Shown here: positions 21,840 through 28,108 of the stretch, one piece after another
Layout of the letters: each line of letters opens with the position of its first letter
How positions within the stretch are numbered: the first letter of the stretch is position 1
Origin: a virus
Virus record (IMG/VR): IMGVR_UViG_3300003690_000048
Span: 1 to 31,616 of that record
Direction: 5' to 3' (one strand)
DNA: 31,616 nucleotides
Made by a program: the position numbers and the translations under genes
Notes under the pieces: generated by a model
The model's database searches: none
What the model saw: the letters and a program-made list of their open reading frames with translations, nothing else
Told to the model about the DNA's origin: nothing

Positions 21840-22760
21840 ATGATTCAGATTGTACCAGGGGAGAACGTGCAGACCCAAGTTCAGGTGCTGAAGGTCAATT
21901 CGAATAGCTATGGCGTGTCACTCGACCTAGATATACCGGCGATGGGTAAGAAGGAGTTCAAATTCGTCGATTGGCGGCAGAAGGGGCCTGCGCCGGAGAC
22001 CGGGGCGAGACTGCTGGCGACGCTACGCCACAAGAGGCGCTCTGATTACTGGATGAAGCAGGGGTCGTTCTCGGACAACGAGAGCGCCGAGGTCACGGGG
22101 GAAGAGAAGCCCTGGCAGCTCGACTGGGAGTGCCTGGAGGTCGAGCCTCTGACGGCCTCGACTCCAACCGTCGACGGCTCGAGGAACGGGGCCACTGTCT
22201 TCGTCGACGGGAACATGCGTTACCGCATCGACCAGGAGACCATCAACGACCGAGAAGCCATCAGGATGGTCTTGACTCACGGCGCCGCGGAAGGTGGGAA
22301 CATCTACAAGGACATGGCGGTGGTCCTGGTCGAAGCTGAGCCTGTCGCCAGTTGGTTGAACAACAGACTCGCAGTCCGTCTCGGTGGGGGCATGGTGGCT
22401 GATGCCCAGTACCTGGGTGCGGTAGTCACTAAGGTCGAGGTAGAGAAGGGGATAGGAAGCCCTGAAAAGAATGCCGAAAAGGCCGAAAAGAGTCACGAAC
22501 TACGCACCGAAGGCAACCCTGACATACCTGACATACCAGAGCCTCACAGCAGCCAGATTCGGGGACTCAAGAACAGAGCTGGCCTTGGGGAATGGGTTGG
22601 GAGTATGGGGTGGGCCAGAGACGAGGTCCTGGTTCTTCTCAAGAAGGCTGGCTACGACGACTCGAAGGCTTATCTCGCCAAGAAGGGCAACACAGTGCAG
22701 GGCCTCGCTGAGTTCCTGATGTACGAACTCGGCGGCTTGAAGGAAGAACCCCAATGGTAG
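21840..22760 (+). CDS. Early protein with N-terminal beta domain and C-terminal helical domain; possible replication accessory
   Basis: 306 residues. Residues 1-105 alternate strands in an OB-like fashion (VQVLKVNSNSYGVSLDLDIP, then ARLLATLRHKRRSDYWMKQG). A middle acidic and helical part contains INDREAIRMVLTHGAAEGGN and DMAVVLVEAEPVASWLNNRL. After a low-complexity linker (PEKNAEKAEKSHELRTEGNP) comes a short SAP/UBA-like helical domain (WARDEVLVLLKKAGYDDSKA). It precedes the RepA-like ATPase in the same operon, so a single-strand binding or loader role is possible. No catalytic motif seen. Confidence 0.5.
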   Translation: MIQIVPGENVQTQVQVLKVNSNSYGVSLDLDIPAMGKKEFKFVDWRQKGPAPETGARLLATLRHKRRSDYWMKQGSFSDNESAEVTGEEKPWQLDWECLEVEPLTASTPTVDGSRNGATVFVDGNMRYRIDQETINDREAIRMVLTHGAAEGGNIYKDMAVVLVEAEPVASWLNNRLAVRLGGGMVADAQYLGAVVTKVEVEKGIGSPEKNAEKAEKSHELRTEGNPDIPDIPEPHSSQIRGLKNRAGLGEWVGSMGWARDEVLVLLKKAGYDDSKAYLAKKGNTVQGLAEFLMYELGGLKEEPQW

Positions 22761-23059
22761 GAAGCAGAACGGGCGACCTTCATTGCTCTGAGTCCTACTG
22801 TAACCTGCACGACTACCTTATCAACACGAGGGGTATCTGTCTCAGGAGAGACGCACTTGAACGCTCAGAAGTCATGGGGAGAAGGCTCGGGGCCTTCTCC
22901 CTTACCGACAGAGCCGGAGGTGGCTCTCAAAGAGACGACCCTGACCTCGAGGAGCATATCAAGACGATTGTGAGGCAAGAGATTCGGCAGGCTATCAGTG
23001 AGCGGTACCCGCCTTCAGCGCCGAAGACCCGTCAGAGGAAGGGGGGGACGCCGCTATGA
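22754..23059 (+). CDS. Hypothetical protein preceding the RepA-like ATPase
   Basis: 101 residues. Cys and His residues near the start (HCSESYCNLHDYL, then CLRRDALE) might bind metal. The second half is helical and charged (LEEHIKTIVRQEIRQAISER) with a basic, Pro-rich end. ATG overlaps the previous stop (ATGGTAG) and the stop overlaps the ATPase start. Not recognised. Confidence 0.5.
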   Translation: MVGSRTGDLHCSESYCNLHDYLINTRGICLRRDALERSEVMGRRLGAFSLTDRAGGGSQRDDPDLEEHIKTIVRQEIRQAISERYPPSAPKTRQRKGGTPL

Positions 23060-24345
23060 CGAACACCTCGACACTTTCAGTGCCTACCCTGTCCATGAAG
23101 GGGATGACCTACTTCGTGAGATGGGAAGAAGGCACAGAGATGAAATTCTCTAGGCTCTACGAACATCGGGATAAAAACGTGGACGCTTTCGTGACGATTC
23201 TAGACTATAACGAATTGGCCGGGGCGTTGCTGTTAGGGCCTTTCAGGACATCCATATCGAAGACCTGGCGCTCTGTTATCTCAGAGCTGAACGATATATC
23301 AGAGAGGGGGGACTGGAGACAGAGGCTGACCCAGGCGTCCGCACTGGTCCAAGACGCCTATGCCGCGGGACAGCCAGCAGTTCCGCTCGGACTCATAGAA
23401 CCGCCGCCGCCAGCCAGGGAACTCATCCAGAATGTCCTATGGGAAGGAACTCCCGTAATCATATTCGGCCCTCCCGGCATAGGTAAGTCTCTGTTCGGGC
23501 TGAACCTCATAACAGCGACCCATCTGGGCAGGCCCTTCACCAACCTGGCGGCAGCGCAAAAAAACTCAATGTGGCTCGACTGGGAGACCAACCAGAGCCT
23601 CGCCCACTGGCGCAACAAGGAGATACTGGACTCCCTCGGCGTGAATTCGGGGGAGTGGCCCGACCCGGACAGGCCGCGGTTACAGAGGTCAGGGCTGGTC
23701 TATTACAAGCAGATGGTGGGGCCTCTTGCTGACAGCATAGAGAGCCTGTCGGAAGAAATAGCAGCTTTTAACGTGGGGGTCGTTCTGGTAGATAGCGCCA
23801 ACCCTGCCTGCGGCGGGGAGGCTGAGTCAGGGCAGGCCACAGAGACCTTCTATGCCGCTCTCAGGGCCTTGAAGGCTGATGAAGACCCTCTCTCGGTGAT
23901 AATCATCGCCCACATGACCAAGGCGTCACAGGACGCCGGGAAGACGAATTACTCGACGCCCTTCGGGTCCGTCTTCTGGACTGCGAGGGCACGAGATACC
24001 TATGAGCTGAAGGCGTCCAAGAAGAAGAATTCAAACTATGCCGACCTGATGCTCCATCACCGCAAGACTAACATGGGGCCGGAGAGAGACCCACTGGCAT
24101 TCCGTATGTCATGGGGACCTGCCAACATAGAGACCCTGGATGTCAGGGCAAATGCGGAACTGGTGGCGGGACTGCCCTACGGGGACAGGGTCCACATACT
24201 CATCGAGGAGCATGGCCCGCTCGGAACCGAGGAGCTTGCAGACCTGATGGACCTCAACAAGAGGACGCTGGCATCGACACTGTCAAGGGACGACCGCTTC
24301 TCAGCGGTCAACGGCAAGTGGGAACCCTCAGAGGGAGACTGGTGA
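23056..24345 (+). CDS. RepA-like RecA-fold ATPase (AAA_25 type) with C-terminal wHTH
   Basis: 429 residues. Walker A VIIFGPPGIGKSLFG (G138-S145); a MWLDWETNQ strand-acid motif at 172-179, typical of RepA/AAA_25 proteins; Walker B VVLVDSANPACGGEAE (242-256); and a sensor-like VIIIAHMTKA (281-290). This family includes plasmid RepA helicases and phage replication ATPases that act as hexamers on single-stranded DNA. Residues 375-429 (GPLGTEELADLMDLNKRTLA) look like a winged helix for DNA recognition. It is the only replication motor in the genome, so the phage probably recruits the host polymerase and primase. Confidence 0.8.
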   Translation: MTNTSTLSVPTLSMKGMTYFVRWEEGTEMKFSRLYEHRDKNVDAFVTILDYNELAGALLLGPFRTSISKTWRSVISELNDISERGDWRQRLTQASALVQDAYAAGQPAVPLGLIEPPPPARELIQNVLWEGTPVIIFGPPGIGKSLFGLNLITATHLGRPFTNLAAAQKNSMWLDWETNQSLAHWRNKEILDSLGVNSGEWPDPDRPRLQRSGLVYYKQMVGPLADSIESLSEEIAAFNVGVVLVDSANPACGGEAESGQATETFYAALRALKADEDPLSVIIIAHMTKASQDAGKTNYSTPFGSVFWTARARDTYELKASKKKNSNYADLMLHHRKTNMGPERDPLAFRMSWGPANIETLDVRANAELVAGLPYGDRVHILIEEHGPLGTEELADLMDLNKRTLASTLSRDDRFSAVNGKWEPSEGDW

Positions 24346-24349
24346 ACGA

Positions 24350-24700
24350 ATGAAGAGGGAGCCACTCTATACAGAGACGGGACGTGTCGGCGCCGTCCTG
24401 GAGGACACGACTGTCACCAAGTGGAGACCGACTGAGGCCCAGCACATGCTGAAGCATCCCGCAGCCCTCAAGGGGTGGGCCTTCGATAAGGTAATCATCG
24501 AGCAAGCTGTCAGTCTGGGAGCCACTGATATCCATATCTGGGCAAGGGATACCGACAACCACTATAGAATCAGTATGGAAGACTTCATGGGGAAGAAGAT
24601 ATTGCTCGACCGGCGACACGGTAAGCAGTATCTCCTCCCTCTGAGGTACTGGAACCCGCAGGAGGTCGACCCGGAGCCACCCCAGGCGAGGCTGTTTTGA
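24350..24700 (+). CDS. Hypothetical protein
   Basis: 116 residues. It has a beta start (YTETGRVGAVLEDTTVTKWR), a helix (TEAQHMLKHPAALKGWAFDK) and a VIIEQAVSLGATDIHIWARD segment. The last resembles a strand-helix-strand pattern found in small phage proteins. The C-terminus (YLLPLRYWNPQEVDPEPP) is Pro-rich. No family recognised. Placed 4 nt after the ATPase stop, so probably co-translated with it. Confidence 0.5.
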   Translation: MKREPLYTETGRVGAVLEDTTVTKWRPTEAQHMLKHPAALKGWAFDKVIIEQAVSLGATDIHIWARDTDNHYRISMEDFMGKKILLDRRHGKQYLLPLRYWNPQEVDPEPPQARLF

Positions 24701-24732
24701 GCTTATGAGACTATACGGGAACGGAGGAAATA

Positions 24733-25056
24733 ATGGTCAGAAACTACGCGGCGACGAAAAAACAAAAGGAGCAGATTTTACTCTGCGAGATTAGGCTGTT
24801 GCACTACATCGAATGCGGGTGCATTCCTGCCTTGAAAATGGCAGAGCTGCGGGCCGTCCTAACGGAGCGCCAGCTCCAGGTGATAACGCTCAGATGGGGC
24901 CTAGATGATGGCACGCCAAAGACTCTGACACGAGCAGGGGAAGCGTTAGGAGTCACCCGGGAACGCATACGCCAGATTGAAGCGATGGCCATCCGTGCCC
25001 TAAGCGCTTCGGAGTTTTTTAGGAAACAGAAAGACACTGATGGGGTCTACCTCTAA
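24733..25056 (+). CDS. Sigma-70 region 4-like transcription regulator
   Basis: 107 residues. LTERQLQVITLRWGLDDGTP, then LTRAGEALGVTRERIRQIEA, is a clear sigma-70 region 4.2 with the RERIRQIE recognition helix that contacts the -35 element. Regions 1-3 are absent; the first 45 residues are helical with no sigma region 2. It may be a late-gene activator that binds promoter DNA and RNA polymerase. This fits its place before the terminase and late genes. Good ribosome site (ggagg). Confidence 0.75.
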   Translation: MVRNYAATKKQKEQILLCEIRLLHYIECGCIPALKMAELRAVLTERQLQVITLRWGLDDGTPKTLTRAGEALGVTRERIRQIEAMAIRALSASEFFRKQKDTDGVYL

Positions 25057-25065
25057 AGCCATCTG

Positions 25066-25100
25066 GTTAACAGTTAACGCCCTCCCAGTTAACAGTTGAC
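25066..25100. repeat. GTTAAC repeats in the intergenic region
   Basis: gttaac occurs at 25066 and 25073, again at 25088, then as gttgac at 25095. The pair unit gttaac-a-gtt(a/g)ac is therefore repeated with a 22-bp period, about two helical turns. Each gttaac is itself a palindrome. This pattern suits an operator or iteron bound by a dimer on one face of the DNA. Confidence 0.55.
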
Positions 25101-25130
25101 AGCTATAGGGAACTATAAGACTTAGTAGCC

Positions 25131-25166
25131 TCTACTACCCAGCCCCTTTAGGGGGCTGGTAGTAGA
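25131..25166 (+). promoter_or_regulatory. Long hairpin upstream of rusA-like gene
   Basis: tctactacc(c)agcccc (25131-25146) pairs with ggggctggtagtaga (25152-25166) with one bulged C and a short loop. No T-run follows. The right arm extends into a direct repeat, tagtagaagag, at 25160 and 25176, next to the ribosome site of the resolvase gene. Possible attenuator or protein-binding RNA; role inferred. Confidence 0.55.
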
Positions 25167-25186
25167 AGAGAGGAGTAGTAGAAGAG

Positions 25187-25600
25187 GTGTTGACATTGCA
25201 GTCAGTGACGATTGAGGTAATGCCGGATGCTCGACTCAGCAAGAATCGGCTGAGGTCCACGCACTGGCAGACCCTGAGTAAGCTGTCGAAGAAGGCGAGA
25301 GAGGATGGGTTCATCTTGTCCCTGGCAGAGAAGCCTGATGGTTGGGAGACTCCAGCAAGAGCGACTGTAGAGGTCACCCAATACCATGCTCGTACCCCAT
25401 TAGACTATGAGGGCTTGGCGTGTCAGGCAGCGGCCTATCTTGACGGCATGGTCGATGCTGGAATTCTCCAAGATGACTCACCTGACGTGGTGGTAAGGTA
25501 TGCTATGAGCCATGAGAAGGTCGGCACGGTAGCGGAGAACCGGGTGACCATCAAGGTGACCCGGGTCGATGAGCATAAAGGATATGAGCATGGGAACTAA
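25187..25600 (+). CDS. RusA-like Holliday junction resolvase
   Basis: 137 residues from GTG 25187 (aggag 12 nt upstream). Pattern SKNRLRSTHWQTLSKLSKKA, then an ATVEVTQYHARTPLDYEGLA core, then YLDGMVDAGILQDDSPDVVV. The D-x-x-x-x-x-(A)-x-LDGM-DAGI-DD arrangement is that of RusA endonucleases, where the Asp residues bind Mg2+ at the junction. In phages it resolves branched DNA before packaging, which fits its place directly before the terminase. The first Asp is in LDYEG rather than the usual DxDN, a moderate deviation. Confidence 0.75.
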   Translation: MLTLQSVTIEVMPDARLSKNRLRSTHWQTLSKLSKKAREDGFILSLAEKPDGWETPARATVEVTQYHARTPLDYEGLACQAAAYLDGMVDAGILQDDSPDVVVRYAMSHEKVGTVAENRVTIKVTRVDEHKGYEHGN

Positions 25601-26141
25601 GAAGCAGCCGACCAGGTCATATCCACTGAAGGCAATGAGAATTGCGGCAGAGACTCGGCGGTATGAGATGCTCGAGTTGGTCAAGGCTGGCTATACCGAG
25701 CGGCAGATTGCAGAGAGGATGGGGGTCGCCCGGTCTCTGGTTCATGTCGATATCAAGAGGGTCCTGGGGGAACTGGCGAGGCTTTCAACCCACACCGCGG
25801 ACAATGTGCGCTCAGTCCAGATGGAGAGGTACACAGCTCTCCTGGCTAAGTGGTGGCCTCTTGCACTCGAGGGGGATGAGGCTGCGACCGTGATGGCTCT
25901 GAAGATTATGTCAAGGATTGATGCGGTCAACGGCATCATCCCAGACAGGCCACTGATAGACATGTCGGTAACTCAGACTATCCAGGTCGGTGAAGGCATG
26001 GGGCTGATGGAGCTAGCGAGGCATATAGCGAATGGCAACGGCTACAACGGAACTGGTGGAATTAGCCCAGAGGATAGCGGCCAGCCCCACGCTCTTCCTA
26101 ACGGACGCGCTGGGGGCGAGACCGTACCCGAAGCAGACTGA
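25590..26141 (+). CDS. Terminase small subunit
   Basis: 183 residues from ATG 25590, chosen over ATGs at 25569 and 25584 because the aaagga site (25577-25582) is best spaced for it. LVKAGYTERQIAERMGVARS is a helix-turn-helix for binding the packaging site, followed by helical oligomerisation segments (QMERYTALLAKWWPLALEGD, VMALKIMSRIDAVNGI) and a flexible tail. The length and HTH fit TerS proteins. It overlaps the resolvase by 11 nt and the large subunit by 110 nt. Confidence 0.75.
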   Translation: MGTKKQPTRSYPLKAMRIAAETRRYEMLELVKAGYTERQIAERMGVARSLVHVDIKRVLGELARLSTHTADNVRSVQMERYTALLAKWWPLALEGDEAATVMALKIMSRIDAVNGIIPDRPLIDMSVTQTIQVGEGMGLMELARHIANGNGYNGTGGISPEDSGQPHALPNGRAGGETVPEAD

Positions 26142-27366
26142 GATAGCCGAGGCCGTCGGGTCATCCCGGCGTGTCTCTGTCGTAGGCTGTAACGGCTCAG
26201 GTAAGGACTGGCTGGCCGCTCGTATGGCCCTCTGGTGGGTCACGGCGCACTACCCAGCCAAGGTGGTCATCACCGGGCCGACCTACCGACAGGTCGATGA
26301 TGTGATATTCAACGAGCTACGGGCTGCGTACCGCTCTGCCCCGGCCATCCTGGGCGGGCGGCTCTTCGAGGCTCCGAGGTGGGAGCTAGACGAGACCACG
26401 TTCATCGTGGGCTTCTCGACTGACCGACCCTGGAACCTTCAGGGCTTCCACTCGCCGAGCCTTATGGTCATCGTCACCGAGGCTCACGCTATGGACGAGG
26501 ACAGCATCAACGCGCTGTACCGGCTCAACCCTGACACCCTGCTGATGGTGGGCAACCCGTTCGCCACCACTGGCCCGTTCTACGCATCGCACCACCAGAA
26601 CCGGGAGAACTGGACGACCTTCAGCATCAGTGCCTTCGATACCCCGAACCTCATAGAGGGGCGCACAGTGGTCAGGGGCATGGTGACGGCAGAGGACGTG
26701 GCAGACCGGGCAGCGGAGTGGGGGGTGGACTCTCCCATGTACATCGGCGCGGTGCTGGGTGAGTTCCCAGAGGAGCTTGACGACGCCCTGCTGCCGCTCT
26801 GGTTGGCACGGGAGTCGATGGAGCGAGAGGTTGAGGCAGAGGGCGAGGTGGTGATAGGCTGCGACGTGGCCCGGTTCGGCAAGGATAAGACCGTGGTGGC
26901 GAGGCGTCAGGGCAACATGGCCGAAGTGGTCTATCGGGTGCAGGGTAAAGACCTGATGGCTATCGCTGGGTGGCTGGGTCGGTACTGCGAGGACAACAAG
27001 GTGGACACCCTGGTGGTGGACGACACTGGTCTCGGTGGAGGAGTTACCGACAGGCTCCGAGAGGTGGGGCTGAACGGCACGAAGCTCGTGGCCTTCAAGG
27101 GTGGCGAGAAGGCGCGGCAGGAGAAGCGGTTCGCGAACAGGGTGACCGAGTCCTGGTGGATGGTCAGGGAGTGGGTGATAGCGGGTGGCAAGCTGCCGAA
27201 CGACCCGGCCCTGGTTGGACAGCTAACCTCTCGTCGTTATAGCATCCAGTCGGACAAACGGCTGATGCTGGAATCTAAGGACAAGATGTCTAAGTCTCCC
27301 GACGAAGCCGACGCCCTAGCTATGACGTTCGGTGGTCGGAGAGGGGAGCTAAAGGTATGGGTGTGA
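26032..27366 (+). CDS. Terminase large subunit
   Basis: 444 residues. ATPase domain: Walker A VVGCNGSGKDWLAAR (51-65), Walker B LMVIVTEAHAM (144-154), motif III-like LLMVGNPFATTGPFY (170-184). RNase H-like nuclease: VVIGCDVARFGKDKT (D278), TLVVDDTGLGGGVTD (D330/D331), and SPDEADALAMTFGG near the end. All the acidic residues expected for Mg2+ are present. It pumps DNA into the prohead and cuts it. The start must lie upstream of SPTLFLTDAL, so the 110-nt overlap with TerS is real; GTG 26056 is the only other early start. Confidence 0.93.
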   Translation: MATATTELVELAQRIAASPTLFLTDALGARPYPKQTEIAEAVGSSRRVSVVGCNGSGKDWLAARMALWWVTAHYPAKVVITGPTYRQVDDVIFNELRAAYRSAPAILGGRLFEAPRWELDETTFIVGFSTDRPWNLQGFHSPSLMVIVTEAHAMDEDSINALYRLNPDTLLMVGNPFATTGPFYASHHQNRENWTTFSISAFDTPNLIEGRTVVRGMVTAEDVADRAAEWGVDSPMYIGAVLGEFPEELDDALLPLWLARESMEREVEAEGEVVIGCDVARFGKDKTVVARRQGNMAEVVYRVQGKDLMAIAGWLGRYCEDNKVDTLVVDDTGLGGGVTDRLREVGLNGTKLVAFKGGEKARQEKRFANRVTESWWMVREWVIAGGKLPNDPALVGQLTSRRYSIQSDKRLMLESKDKMSKSPDEADALAMTFGGRRGELKVWV

Positions 27367-28100
27367 GAACTAACCTTTCAGGCGCTTGGGGTGCCCTTCG
27401 GGGCCGGGAGCGGGCCAACCCTGTCGGCGGTCAGCTATTCGATAAGCTCTCGAAGTCGTGGGGCATCGGGGACGCCTGGGCGAAGCCCTCATATGGCAAC
27501 TATTACGCGCAGTCTGTCAGTGTGTACGCGGCCATCAAGCTCAGGCAGGAAGCCATTGCCAGGGTGCCGCTGTTCGTCTACCGGGAGACCGAGGACGGGC
27601 TTGAGAAGGTCGAGCCTGACCACCCTCTCCAGGCCGTGCTTGACCGGGTCAACCGGTGGTGGACTCGTGGCGACCTCTGGCGGGCTACCGAGACCTATCT
27701 GTCGCTCTGGGGTACAGCCTATTGGTCGATAGTTCGAGAGGGTAGCGTTATCACAGAGATATGGCCCTTGCGTCCTGACAAGATGAAGATATTACCTGAC
27801 GCCCAGGACTACATCAAGGGGTTCGTCTACGGCACCGGCAACGACAGGCGGGCGTTTGCCCCCGACGAGATTATCTGGTTCCGATATTTCAATCCCTTGG
27901 ACGAGCTATCCGGCCTGTCGCCTATCGCTCCGGTGGCCCTGTCGGTAGACATGGGCGTCGATGCCCTACAGACCAACCGCTCGGCCCTCGCCAACGACGC
28001 GACACCGGGCATGATTATCAGCGTGAGCGACAGTCCCACAGATGAGGAGGTGATGGTCGCTACGCTGGCCCGAAGGCCGCACGACGCCCTGCCATACTGA
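27357..28100 (+). CDS. Portal protein, N-terminal part (reading frame broken)
   Basis: 247 residues. YYAQSVSVYAAIKLRQEAIA, then VPLFVYRE, HPLQAVLDRVN, TYLSLWGTAYWSIVREG, then IIWFRYFNPLDELSGLSPIA is the HK97-type portal pattern. After SDSPTDEEV the frame runs into ATLARRPHDALPY and a stop. The -1 frame instead reads RYAGPKAARRPAILSEGM, the conserved portal sequence that should follow. About 10-15 expected residues between DEEV and RYAG are also missing. This indicates a small out-of-frame deletion near 28050-28060 rather than a single slip. ATG 27357 overlaps the TerL end by 10 nt. Confidence 0.85.
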   Translation: MGVRTNLSGAWGALRGRERANPVGGQLFDKLSKSWGIGDAWAKPSYGNYYAQSVSVYAAIKLRQEAIARVPLFVYRETEDGLEKVEPDHPLQAVLDRVNRWWTRGDLWRATETYLSLWGTAYWSIVREGSVITEIWPLRPDKMKILPDAQDYIKGFVYGTGNDRRAFAPDEIIWFRYFNPLDELSGLSPIAPVALSVDMGVDALQTNRSALANDATPGMIISVSDSPTDEEVMVATLARRPHDALPY

Positions 28101-28108
28101 GCGAGGGC

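Noticed and set aside
25096-25118. TTGACA ... TATAAG as a sigma-70 promoter
   Set aside because: The spacer is only about 12 nt, too short for the usual 16-18.
28046-28100. Programmed frameshift in the portal gene
   Set aside because: No slippery heptamer, and conserved residues are missing at the join; a deletion or error explains it better.
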